This document shows positions 1 to 8,011 of a DNA stretch of 64,000 bases, piece after piece (the first letter of the stretch is position 1; every line of letters begins with the position of its first letter). This DNA comes from an uncultured Spirochaetales bacterium. Lineage in GTDB: Bacteria; Spirochaetota; Spirochaetia; Sphaerochaetales; Sphaerochaetaceae. Under the pieces are notes generated by a model. That model was not told where the DNA came from, did no database searches, and worked only from the letters and a program-made list of their open reading frames with translations. Made by a program: the position numbers and the translations under genes. The stretch lies in NCBI GenBank assembly GCA_949285905.1, contig CASDZV010000019.1, positions 1 through 64,000 of the forward strand, given 5' to 3'.

Positions 1-566
1 ATGTCCCATCCGAGCTCAACGAGAAGTATTCCGAAGAACCAGGTACGATTGCCATTGATGCATTCTTCTCCCCGGTGAAGAGAGTTCTCTACTCCATCGA
101 ACCGACAAGAGTCGGCCAGAGAAATGATTACGAGAAGCTTACTCTTGAAATTTACACAGACGGAACCATCACACCGGAGAATGCTCTCGGAGAGGCTGCA
201 AAGATTGTCAAGGAGCACTTCACAATCTTCATTAATTTCGATGAAGGCCAGGTATGCACTACAGAAGAGATTGATGAGGAAGAGGAGAGAATCAGAAAGC
301 TTCTTGATACACCAGTTGAGGAGCTTGAGCTTACTGTACGTTCCTCCAACTGCCTGAAGAATGCGGGAATCAAGACAATCGGAGATCTTGCAAGAAAGAC
401 TGAAGATGAGATTGCCAAGACAAGGAACTTCGGAAAGAAGTCTCTTTCTGAGATTAAGGATAAGCTCAGAGAGTGGGGCCTTACACTCGGCATGACAGAC
501 TTCAGTGTATTAAAGACGTCTATCAAAGTTCCAGAGAACAAGGAAGTAGAGAACAATGAAGCATAG
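1..566 (+). CDS. rpoA: RNA polymerase alpha subunit, C-terminal part (partial)
   Basis: The 5' end lies outside the window; the frame is open from base 3. The first residues seen ([19 protein letters not shown], then AFFSPVK) match the end of the alpha N-terminal domain, which dimerises and nucleates core polymerase assembly. An acidic linker follows ([12 protein letters not shown]). Then comes the C-terminal DNA- and activator-binding domain with its helix-hairpin-helix core ([21 protein letters not shown], and [14 protein letters not shown]). The first start codon in frame, a GTG at 75, is an internal valine and not a real start. The gene overlaps rplQ by 11 bases, the usual end of the ribosomal alpha operon. 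Identity is secure. Confidence 0.97.
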   Translation, partial: VPSELNEKYSEEPGTIAIDAFFSPVKRVLYSIEPTRVGQRNDYEKLTLEIYTDGTITPENALGEAAKIVKEHFTIFINFDEGQVCTTEEIDEEEERIRKLLDTPVEELELTVRSSNCLKNAGIKTIGDLARKTEDEIAKTRNFGKKSLSEIKDKLREWGLTLGMTDFSVLKTSIKVPENKEVENNEA

Positions 567-978
567 GATCGGATTCAACGCGCTTTCGCGCAAATCCAGC
601 GAACGCAAGGCGCTTAAGCGCAACATGGTCACATCCCTCTTCAGATATGAGAGAATCGAGACCACAAAGGCAAAGGCTCTTGAAGTTAGAAGGATGGCCG
701 AGAAGATGATCACAAGGGCTAAGGTTGATTCAGTTCACAACCGCCGTATGATTGCCCGTGATGTCTATGACGAAGCTATCGTAAATAAGCTCTTCAAGGA
801 GATCGCACCACTCTTCGCAGATAGAAATGGCGGATATACAAGAATTCTCAAGACTGGCAACAGACTTGGAGATGCTGCAGAGATGGTAATCCTCGAACTT
901 GTCGAGAAAACAAAGAAAGAGGAGAAGTCCGCTGACAAGAAGGCTGACAAGAAAGCCAAGAAGGCTGATAAGGCCTGA
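556..978 (+). CDS. rplQ: 50S ribosomal protein L17
   Basis: This 140-residue protein opens with the L17 signature ([23 protein letters not shown]) and keeps the core [17 protein letters not shown] and [14 protein letters not shown]17 is a large-subunit protein near the peptide exit tunnel. The last 20 residues are almost entirely Lys, Ala and Asp, a basic tail longer than the roughly 120-residue bacterial minimum. The ATG lies inside the end of rpoA, so translation is probably coupled. A terminator hairpin follows about 50 bases downstream, making this the last gene of the alpha operon. Confidence 0.97.
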   Translation: MKHRIGFNALSRKSSERKALKRNMVTSLFRYERIETTKAKALEVRRMAEKMITRAKVDSVHNRRMIARDVYDEAIVNKLFKEIAPLFADRNGGYTRILKTGNRLGDAAEMVILELVEKTKKEEKSADKKADKKAKKADKA

Positions 979-1027
979 CACGTTTCCCTTGAACTGGGGA
1001 AGCAGAAGACAGACAGTATGTCTGAAG

Positions 1028-1054
1028 CCGTCACATAGCGTGGCGGTTTTTTTT
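1028..1054 (+). terminator. Rho-independent terminator after rplQ
   Basis: CCGTCAC and GTGGCGG form a seven-pair stem with one G-U wobble around a five-base loop, followed directly by eight T residues. It closes the ribosomal alpha operon. Confidence 0.88.
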
Positions 1055-1129
1055 CACAGCCTGATAGCGGGTATTATGAATGTTTTGTGTAATTAAAATC
1101 CTCCACAGGCCATTGTTCCAGCAAGATTA

Positions 1130-1158
1130 TTGACACCTGTATGTTATGTAGCAATAAT
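1130..1158 (+). promoter_or_regulatory. Sigma70-type promoter of rny
   Basis: TTGACA (1130-1135), a 17-base spacer and AATAAT (1153-1158). The predicted start near 1165 leaves a leader of about 28 bases that carries the GAGGAGG Shine-Dalgarno used by rny. It is a conventional leadered promoter. Confidence 0.8.
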
Positions 1159-1192
1159 AGGAATATTAATAATTCATGAGGAGGAATGATAA

Positions 1193-2722
1193 ATGTATAT
1201 AATTATTGCCCTCCTATGTTTTGTTGCTGGTATCGCAATAGGTTTTGTATGCCGTTGGATATATGCTAAATCAAAGCTCACTTCTGCTGAGCAGAGCGCC
1301 AGGAGAATCAGCGAGGATGCTGTCTCAAAGGCTGAAGCACAGGCAAAGGAGATTGAGCTTGAGACTCGTGACAGGCTTCTGCAGGAACAGCAGCAGCAGG
1401 AACGGGAAGCTAGAGAGAGACGATTTGAACTGCAGAAATCAGAGCGAAGGCTTCTGCAGAAAGAGGAAAATCTTGAACACAGGCAGCAGGAGCTTGAAGC
1501 TGTAAAGCGACAACTAGGAGAACGGGACGCAGCGCTTGCCGCAAAAGAGAAAGAAGCAGATGAGAAGCATCAGGCGCTGACAGCGGAATTGGAACGGGTC
1601 GCAGCTATGACGCGTGAAGAAGCCAAGAACGCTATCATCGAAGAGATGAAGAAGGATGCAGAGCACGATGGACAGGTCTATATAAATAAGATCGAACAGG
1701 AAGCTCAGATTCAGGCTGACAGGGTTGCCCGGGATATCATCGTGACATCAATCCAGCGTCTGGCTACTGAAGTCTCTGGCGAGATAACAACTGCGTCTGT
1801 CTCTCTTCCAAGCGATGAGATGAAGGGCCGCATTATTGGCCGCGAAGGCAGGAACATAAGGACACTTGAGACTCTCACCGGTGTTGATATCATTATCGAT
1901 GATACTCCTGAAGCAGTCGTAATATCATGCTTCGATCCAGTGAGAAAGGAAATTGCAAGAGTCGCACTCGAGCGTCTTGTTCAGGATGGACGCATTCACC
2001 CCGCACGCATCGAGGAGATGGTCAACAAAGTCTCCAAGGAAGTGGGCCGGATTATTGTCGATGAAGGCGAAAAGGTCGTATTCGATCTTGGTTTCCACAA
2101 CATGGGACCTGAGATGATCAGGAATCTCGGCAGACTTCATTTCAGGAAAAGTTACGGACAGAACGTGCTTCTGCATTCAAAGGAAGTTGCAATCCTTGCT
2201 GGGATGATAGCTTCTGAAGTGGGTGCGGATCCTGAGATTGCAAAGCGCGGAGGTCTCCTTCATGATATCGGGAAAGGCGCAGAGACAGAGAGCGAAGCGA
2301 ACCATGCAGAACTTGGAGCAGAGCTTGCAAAACGCCTTGGAGAGGATCCTAAAGTCGTCAACTGTATACTCGCTCACCACAATGATACAGAACCGACTTG
2401 TCCGGAAGCTATCATCGTGCAGGTCGCAGATGCTATCTCTGCTGCCCGTCCAGGTGCAAGACGCGAGAGCCTTGATAACTACATCAAACGTCTTGAATCG
2501 CTGGAGAATATCGCAAAGGGCTTCGATGGTGTCGATAATGCTTTTGCTATACAGGCAGGACGCGAGCTGAGAATAATGGTGAACAGCTCTCTTGTCTCCG
2601 ATGAAAGCGCAAAGACAATTGCACGCGGTATCGCGGACAGAATCGAAGCAGAGCTCAGGTATCCTGGAAAGATTAAAGTTACGATTATCCGTGAGACAAG
2701 AGTCGTGGAGTACGCAAAGTGA
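1193..2722 (+). CDS. rny: Ribonuclease Y
   Basis: A membrane-anchored endoribonuclease that starts mRNA turnover. The 509 residues are standard length: one N-terminal membrane segment (about 2-23), a long Gln/Glu/Arg-rich coiled coil (about 30-190), a KH RNA-binding domain with GRIIGREGRNIRTLE near residue 215, and a metal-dependent HD nuclease domain with LLHDIGKG near 355 and LAHHND after it. The ATG at 1193 has a strong GAGGAGG site and a promoter at 1130. The next gene overlaps the stop as GTGA, a pairing with a YmdB-type phosphoesterase that is common in many phyla. Confidence 0.97.
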   Translation: MYIIIALLCFVAGIAIGFVCRWIYAKSKLTSAEQSARRISEDAVSKAEAQAKEIELETRDRLLQEQQQQEREARERRFELQKSERRLLQKEENLEHRQQELEAVKRQLGERDAALAAKEKEADEKHQALTAELERVAAMTREEAKNAIIEEMKKDAEHDGQVYINKIEQEAQIQADRVARDIIVTSIQRLATEVSGEITTASVSLPSDEMKGRIIGREGRNIRTLETLTGVDIIIDDTPEAVVISCFDPVRKEIARVALERLVQDGRIHPARIEEMVNKVSKEVGRIIVDEGEKVVFDLGFHNMGPEMIRNLGRLHFRKSYGQNVLLHSKEVAILAGMIASEVGADPEIAKRGGLLHDIGKGAETESEANHAELGAELAKRLGEDPKVVNCILAHHNDTEPTCPEAIIVQVADAISAARPGARRESLDNYIKRLESLENIAKGFDGVDNAFAIQAGRELRIMVNSSLVSDESAKTIARGIADRIEAELRYPGKIKVTIIRETRVVEYAK

Positions 2723-3501
2723 AAGACCGAATCCGTGTCCTTATGATAGGAGATGTATCCGGAAGTGTTGGAATGGGAGCCCTTTTTCTGGGGCTCTCAT
2801 CGCTTGTCCGTGATGAGAAGATTGATTTTGTGATTGTCAACGGGGAGAATGCATCTGCGGGCTTTGGCATCTCTATCTCAGATTATCAGGCTCTGAAGAA
2901 GCTGGGAGCTGATGTCATAACAAGCGGCAATCATATCTGGCAGAAGGAAGAGATATATGACACTCTTGAAAAGAGCGATGATATTCTCCGTCCTTTGAAC
3001 TATCCGGACCCCTGCATCGGCCACGGTTATACTATCAGAAAAAAGGGTGCTTTCTCTGTCGGTGTCATCAATGCCCAGGGGCGGATGATGATGGCTCCGA
3101 TTGATGATCCGGTTCGCCGGATAGAGAAAATTCTGAAGGACATAAGGAAAGAGACTCCACTTGTTTTTGTTGATTTCCATGCTGAGGACACGCTGGAAAA
3201 GGAAGCTTTTGCTTTCGCGCTCGATGGTAAGGTAACAGCTGTTGCCGGCACGCATACACATGTGCAGACTGCAGATGAGAAGATACTTCCCCAGGGAACT
3301 GCTTATATTACGGATCTGGGGCTTACAGGTGTCCTGGATGCTGTTATCGGTTCAGATCCCGGGAAGAGCATTGAGCGTCAGCTTACGCAGCTTCCCATCA
3401 AAAGCGAAGTCGCTTCTGGAGATGGCCACATACAAGGTGTCATCATTGAAGCCGATTGCCAGACAGGGAAAGCTGTATCAATCAGGAGATTCACGAAATA
3501 A
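2719..3501 (+). CDS. YmdB/TIGR00282-type metallophosphoesterase
   Basis: 260 residues with the calcineurin-like metal ligands of the YmdB family in order: MIGDVSGSVG at the N-terminus, VNGENAS, TSGNHIW, and AGTHTHVQTAD near residue 175. Characterised relatives hydrolyse 2',3'-cyclic nucleotides and affect RNase activity and biofilm behaviour; the substrate here is inferred only. It starts at a GTG overlapping the rny stop (GTGA), so translation is probably coupled to RNase Y. The 3' end overlaps the convergent GerMN-like gene by 11 bases. Confidence 0.9.
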   Translation: MKDRIRVLMIGDVSGSVGMGALFLGLSSLVRDEKIDFVIVNGENASAGFGISISDYQALKKLGADVITSGNHIWQKEEIYDTLEKSDDILRPLNYPDPCIGHGYTIRKKGAFSVGVINAQGRMMMAPIDDPVRRIEKILKDIRKETPLVFVDFHAEDTLEKEAFAFALDGKVTAVAGTHTHVQTADEKILPQGTAYITDLGLTGVLDAVIGSDPGKSIERQLTQLPIKSEVASGDGHIQGVIIEADCQTGKAVSIRRFTK

Positions 3502-3985
3502 GGTCTCCTTCAATCATGAAGAAGATATCCCTGAAGTCATGGGAGAGTGCAATGCTCTCCCTTATTTCATCAAATGCCCTTTCATCGGCGCTGAGCATTT
3601 CATCGGAGAGGTCTATGAAGATATAACCGTCCTTTTCTGCTATTCCAAGAAGCCTTGTTCCCTCTGGTACATGCGAAACAAGTCCTGCGCCTCTTTCTGC
3701 TTTTGAAGGCTCTGCGATAGCGGCTTCTGCGGCGAGATGAAGATTATCTGCCGTGCCGGGGAGAATTGCGGCAGAGCGTACTGCAATGTCCCCTCTGTAG
3801 AGAACTCGCTTCACACTCCTCAGTGCAGGAGTTTTGTCTCTTTCAAGCCAAAGCGTGTAATGTTCTACGGCTCTGACACTCTCCAGAGCTTCTGGAAGAC
3901 ATGTGTATATCAGCGCAGCAGAGACTGAAATAAGAATAATGAAAAGTACCCCCGCTGCCAGTAAGCCACTGTTTCTTGATGACAT
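3491..3985 (-). CDS. Membrane-anchored GerMN-like domain protein
   Basis: 164 residues. An N-terminal hydrophobic segment (about 7-28, LLAAGVLFIILISVSAALI) acts as anchor or uncleaved signal. The C-terminal half, with EKDGYIFIDLSDEMLS and SIALSHDFRDIFFMIEG, resembles GerMN domains, which occur in extracytoplasmic proteins of sporulating and non-sporulating bacteria. Its role is unknown. No Shine-Dalgarno precedes the ATG; a TAGAAT box ends six bases before it, suggesting a leaderless transcript. It diverges from ptsI with 94 bases between starts. The GerMN assignment is moderate. Confidence 0.6.
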   Translation of the reverse strand: MSSRNSGLLAAGVLFIILISVSAALIYTCLPEALESVRAVEHYTLWLERDKTPALRSVKRVLYRGDIAVRSAAILPGTADNLHLAAEAAIAEPSKAERGAGLVSHVPEGTRLLGIAEKDGYIFIDLSDEMLSADERAFDEIRESIALSHDFRDIFFMIEGDLIS

Positions 3986-3991
3986 GGCTGT

Positions 3992-3997
3992 ATTCTA
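3992..3997 (-). promoter_or_regulatory. -10 box TAGAAT of a probable leaderless mRNA
   Basis: On the minus strand TAGAAT is followed by six bases (acagcc) and the start codon at 3985. No Shine-Dalgarno fits between them. A TTGTAC about 15 bases upstream could be a weak -35. Confidence 0.6.
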
Positions 3998-4066
3998 CCG
4001 CGTGGGCTATGTGTACAACAAGCCGGTTTTTTGCTGAATCCTGTTTCTCTCCTGCCCTGGATGGGG

Positions 4067-4072
4067 TAGTAT
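4067..4072 (+). promoter_or_regulatory. -10 box TAGTAT of a probable leaderless ptsI mRNA
   Basis: TAGTAT, seven bases, then the ATG at 4080. There is no Shine-Dalgarno and no clear -35. Confidence 0.5.
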
Positions 4073-4079
4073 TCTAAGT

Positions 4080-5789
4080 ATGATTGAGAAGCGAGGTATT
4101 GGAGTATTCCCCGGTATTGCCATAGGTAAAGCCGCAGTATTCAGACATACTATTCTGGACAATGTAGAGCATGCGCTTTCCTCTGATCCGGAGTATGAGC
4201 TTGCAACGTTTGAGAACGCACATCGCACGGTGCTTGAGGACGTGAGAAGCATAATACCGCATACCAAGGAAGAAAGAGATATGCTTTCAGTTTACGAGAG
4301 CATGCTTTCCGATCCTGATTACCTCTTTCTCATACGTTCTAATATCACAGAGAGAAGGTATACAGCATCCTGGGCTGTTGAAGCTGCAACAGAGAACTAT
4401 ACTGCAGCACTGGCCGCGCTAGGGGACGCCTATTTTGCAGAACGTATTGCAGATATCAAGGACGCTGAGAACAGGCTTCTTGCGGCAATTGCCGGCATTT
4501 CCTCCGAAGTTGTTATATCTGAGCCAGCTGTTGTCATTGCTGATTACCTTACACCATCGGAATTGATTCAGATGGAACGTTCGAATATTCTGGGGCTTCT
4601 TCTCGACACTGGAGGCCAGACGAGCCATGTAGCTATTCTTGCGCATTCAGACGAGATCCCAGCAATACTCGGCATCGGGGACATTTCCGCGATTGCTGAG
4701 GATGGCTGTGTTGTCGCAATGGATGGTAGGGAGGGCCTTGCTATCATAGAGCCTGATGACAAGACCATCAGAAGCTTCAGAGCACGGAAAGGTGTTGCTG
4801 CAAGAACTGAGAAAGAGCTGAAGAAAGAGGCTGCTCTACCTGCTGTTACAACAGATGGCCGGAGTGTGCACCTGATGTGCAATATTGAGGGACTGGAAGG
4901 CATTGAAGGCGCAATTGCAGCAGGAGCAGAGGGTGTTGGGTTATTCCGCACAGAGTTCCTGGTGCTGCACGACGTGAAAGGAAACGGGGAGAGCCAGGCT
5001 GGAATATATGAGGAAGCTGCAAGGTCGATGGGTGCTTACGGACCTGTGACATTCCGTACCTATGACCTCGGAGGAGACAAGATGGCAGAAGGAATGAGGC
5101 GGGAAGAAAACCCTATCCTTGGCTGGAGAGCAGTGCGCTTCTGCATGGAAAGAAAGGATATTTTCCGCTCACAGCTCATCTCGATTCTAAGAGCTTCATC
5201 TGTCTCTCCTTCTGTCAGAATGATGTTCCCTATGATTTCAGGGCTGGAGGAACTTCTCGAGGTCCTGTCCTTCCTCGATGAGGTCAAGGATGAATGCAGG
5301 AAAAAAGGAATTGCATTCGATGAGAATATGAAGATCGGAACAATGATTGAGACTCCATCGGCGGCAATCACAGCGGATTTGCTTGCTGATTATGTTGATT
5401 TCATGTCTGTTGGTACAAATGACCTCATCCAGTATACTATTGCTGTCGACAGAGGCAATGAGAAGACTCAGCACCTTTACAGACCGCTGCATCCTGCAGT
5501 TCTGCGGCTTATGAAATATGTTGTGGAGGCAGGAAAGGGAAAAGGTGTGACAGTCTCTATCTGTGGAGAGATGGCAGGCTATGCTGAGTATACTCCGCTT
5601 CTGGTCGGGTTGGGATTCGATGAGCTTTCAATGACTGCGCATTCGATTCTGGAAGTAAGGAAGAGAGTCAGAACGCTCAGTGCTGAGAGTTGCGCTGATT
5701 TTGCTGATAATGTACTCTCTCTTCGCGATGCGACCTCAATAGAGCAGGCGCTTAAGGAATACAATGGAAAAACTGGATATAGTAAATAA
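4080..5789 (+). CDS. ptsI: Phosphoenolpyruvate-protein phosphotransferase (PTS enzyme I)
   Basis: Cytoplasmic enzyme I transfers phosphate from phosphoenolpyruvate to HPr to start PTS sugar uptake or regulation. 569 residues, family length. The phospho-histidine is H183 in GGQTSHVAILAH, and the active-site cysteine of the PEP domain is C495 in CGEMAGY. GVGLFRTEFLVL and MSVGTNDLIQYTIAVDR are also present. No HPr gene lies next to it. There is no Shine-Dalgarno; a TAGTAT box seven bases upstream suggests a leaderless start. The last 26 bases overlap der in another frame, so the two are probably co-transcribed. Confidence 0.95.
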   Translation: MIEKRGIGVFPGIAIGKAAVFRHTILDNVEHALSSDPEYELATFENAHRTVLEDVRSIIPHTKEERDMLSVYESMLSDPDYLFLIRSNITERRYTASWAVEAATENYTAALAALGDAYFAERIADIKDAENRLLAAIAGISSEVVISEPAVVIADYLTPSELIQMERSNILGLLLDTGGQTSHVAILAHSDEIPAILGIGDISAIAEDGCVVAMDGREGLAIIEPDDKTIRSFRARKGVAARTEKELKKEAALPAVTTDGRSVHLMCNIEGLEGIEGAIAAGAEGVGLFRTEFLVLHDVKGNGESQAGIYEEAARSMGAYGPVTFRTYDLGGDKMAEGMRREENPILGWRAVRFCMERKDIFRSQLISILRASSVSPSVRMMFPMISGLEELLEVLSFLDEVKDECRKKGIAFDENMKIGTMIETPSAAITADLLADYVDFMSVGTNDLIQYTIAVDRGNEKTQHLYRPLHPAVLRLMKYVVEAGKGKGVTVSICGEMAGYAEYTPLLVGLGFDELSMTAHSILEVRKRVRTLSAESCADFADNVLSLRDATSIEQALKEYNGKTGYSK

Positions 5790-7320
5790 AGCAGATATCG
5801 ATACTTCTCTTCCCCTTATTTCCATCATCGGCCGTCCGAATGCTGGTAAATCAACGCTCTTTAACCGGCTTATCGGGAAAAGGAGAGCTATCACAGATCC
5901 GACCCCCGGTGTCACAAGAGACCCTATTCCCGAGAGATGGCTTCTGGGAAACAATGCTGTGACACTTGTAGATTCAGGCGGTGTGAAAGTTGAGAAAGAG
6001 GGTATAGATTTTGCTGTTACAGACAAATCCCTCTCCCTTCTTGAGCAGAGTGACGCAATCATCTTTCTCATGGATTGCACTGAAGTCACACCTGAAGACC
6101 AGATGCTTGTGGAGCGCCTGAGGCCATATACCGACAAAGTTGTTCTTGCTGTGAATAAAGTCGATGACCCTAAACGCGAGGACCTTGTGTGGAACTTCTT
6201 TTCATATGGTTATCAGAGAGTTGTCGGTATTTCCGCTGCACATGGTACAGGTATAGAAGAACTGGAGGACAGTCTTCTTGGAATACTTGACCTGGAGCGC
6301 ACCGAGGATATTCCTCCAGAGCCTGAAACAATAAAAATTGCCATTCTCGGCAAGCCAAATACCGGTAAGTCGACACTGATGAATCTGCTTACAGGCAGGG
6401 ATATATCCATTGTAAGTCCTATTGCCGGCACAACCCGTGATGTGATGAGAGGTACGTTCATCTATAAGGGGACCGAGTACACCGTGCTTGATACTGCAGG
6501 AATCAGACGCAAGTCCAAGGTAGAGGAGGATGTGGAATACTACTCTGTCAACCGCGCTATCAAGACAATTGAGGAAGCTGATGTCGTTCTTCTCATGGTA
6601 GATATCCAGGAAGGCATCACAGAGCAGGACAAGAAGATTGCAGACCTCATTGTCCGCCGTGGAAAGGGTGTCATTATCGTGCTTAATAAGACAGATCTTC
6701 TCCGTGGCATTCCCAATGAGATTGATGCAATCAAGGACAGGGTCCGTTTCCTTTTCCCTATTCTCTCATTTGCACCACTGATGCCGATTTCAGCTCTCAA
6801 AGGTCTGGATATCGGAAAACTCCTTGATATGGTCTGGAGTGTCTGGAAACAGCTTACGAAACGTATAGATACCTCACAGCTGAATGCAGCGCTGAAGGAA
6901 TGGACAAAAGACAACGAGCCTCCAAGAGGAGCTGCCGGACACTATAAAGTGCTTTATGGTACCCAGGTCAGTGCAAACCCTGTGCGCTTCCTGTTTTTTG
7001 TCAATCGCATTCATGATTTCCCTGACACTTATGTCTCATATCTGAAGAATATGATACGCAAGGATTTCGGCTTCTCCTATATTCCTCTGGAGATATCATT
7101 AAGGGAAAGAAGACGTAATCCCAGCCTCAATGACAATGGTCCGACAAAAATGGAAGCCAAAATCCAGAGTGTGATGAAATCGTCGGCGTCAAAAGCAAAG
7201 AAAGGCGCAAAGGGTACTTCAAGGAAACCTGGAGGCAAGGCCAGAATGGGCAAGGCCAGGGAAAGAGCTGAGACTATTGTCCGCAATGCCGGACAGAAAC
7301 GAAAGAGCGGTAAGAAGTGA
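5764..7320 (+). CDS. der: Ribosome-associated double GTPase Der/EngA
   Basis: A 50S assembly GTPase with two tandem G domains. The first P-loop is GRPNAGKSTL near residue 24 with NKVD later; the second is GKPNTGKSTL near 198 with NKTD. A KH-like C-terminal domain follows. At 518 residues it is longer than the usual 435-490 because of a Lys/Arg/Gly-rich tail (from about 455) that may bind rRNA. The G3 motif of domain one reads DSGG rather than the common DTGG. The ATG overlaps the ptsI 3' end, preceded by an AAGGA site. Confidence 0.95.
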   Translation: MEKLDIVNKADIDTSLPLISIIGRPNAGKSTLFNRLIGKRRAITDPTPGVTRDPIPERWLLGNNAVTLVDSGGVKVEKEGIDFAVTDKSLSLLEQSDAIIFLMDCTEVTPEDQMLVERLRPYTDKVVLAVNKVDDPKREDLVWNFFSYGYQRVVGISAAHGTGIEELEDSLLGILDLERTEDIPPEPETIKIAILGKPNTGKSTLMNLLTGRDISIVSPIAGTTRDVMRGTFIYKGTEYTVLDTAGIRRKSKVEEDVEYYSVNRAIKTIEEADVVLLMVDIQEGITEQDKKIADLIVRRGKGVIIVLNKTDLLRGIPNEIDAIKDRVRFLFPILSFAPLMPISALKGLDIGKLLDMVWSVWKQLTKRIDTSQLNAALKEWTKDNEPPRGAAGHYKVLYGTQVSANPVRFLFFVNRIHDFPDTYVSYLKNMIRKDFGFSYIPLEISLRERRRNPSLNDNGPTKMEAKIQSVMKSSASKAKKGAKGTSRKPGGKARMGKARERAETIVRNAGQKRKSGKK

Positions 7321-8003
7321 TGGGATACGCGGCGGAGCACGGAATAAAAGCTTTATGTTTTGATATCGATGGTACTTTCTATTCAAAGCATCAGATGAAC
7401 GTGCGTCTCGCTGTTTCATCTCTTTCTCATCTTCCATTTGCACTGAAGTACAATGCAATGAGACAGCAGCTGAGAAGTGAGACGGGCTTTTCAGAGGGGG
7501 ATACCCAGGATTTCATGTCCCTGGCAGAGAAAGAGAGCAGAATACTATACCCTGGAAGGCCTGTTGAATACTTCATCGACAAGGAAGAGCGGGCATTCAG
7601 AAAGCCATGGGAGAAGCTTTTCTCAACCATCAGACCTTTCCCGGGGCTCAGGGCTGCTCTTGAGAAAGCCCGGGATGATGGCTATATGCTGGCAGTGCTC
7701 TCAGATTTCCCTATTGGCCTGAAACTTGAGGCACTTGGTGTTGATGATCTTATAACGTTCAGAGCCTCGACGGAGGACTATGGTGCTCTCAAGCCATCTG
7801 TCAGGCCATTTAGAATGATGTTATCTGAGCTGGGGGTGAAACCGGAAGAGGCGCTTTATACCGGTGACAGCTGCAGCAAGGACATAGACGGAGCCAGGAA
7901 CGCGGGGATGCATACGGCTCTTATCTCTCGCTCTGTCAGAGCGTATACTAATGCTGATATCATCTTCTCCTCATGGGAGGAGTTTGAGAAGGTTGTGCTG
8001 TAG
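7320..8003 (+). CDS. HAD-superfamily phosphatase
   Basis: 227 residues with the four HAD motifs: nucleophile and acid Asp in CFDIDGTFY (D15, D17), SDFP for motif II, K in LKPS for motif III, and YTGDSCSKDIDGA for motif IV. The helical cap between motifs I and II suggests a small phosphometabolite substrate, as in phosphoglycolate phosphatase and related enzymes. The substrate cannot be told from sequence. Two adjacent starts exist, GTG at 7317 and ATG at 7320; the ATG is used here. It overlaps the der stop codon, so it belongs to the ptsI-der unit. Confidence 0.85.
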   Translation: MGYAAEHGIKALCFDIDGTFYSKHQMNVRLAVSSLSHLPFALKYNAMRQQLRSETGFSEGDTQDFMSLAEKESRILYPGRPVEYFIDKEERAFRKPWEKLFSTIRPFPGLRAALEKARDDGYMLAVLSDFPIGLKLEALGVDDLITFRASTEDYGALKPSVRPFRMMLSELGVKPEEALYTGDSCSKDIDGARNAGMHTALISRSVRAYTNADIIFSSWEEFEKVVL

Positions 8004-8011
8004 AGGTTGTT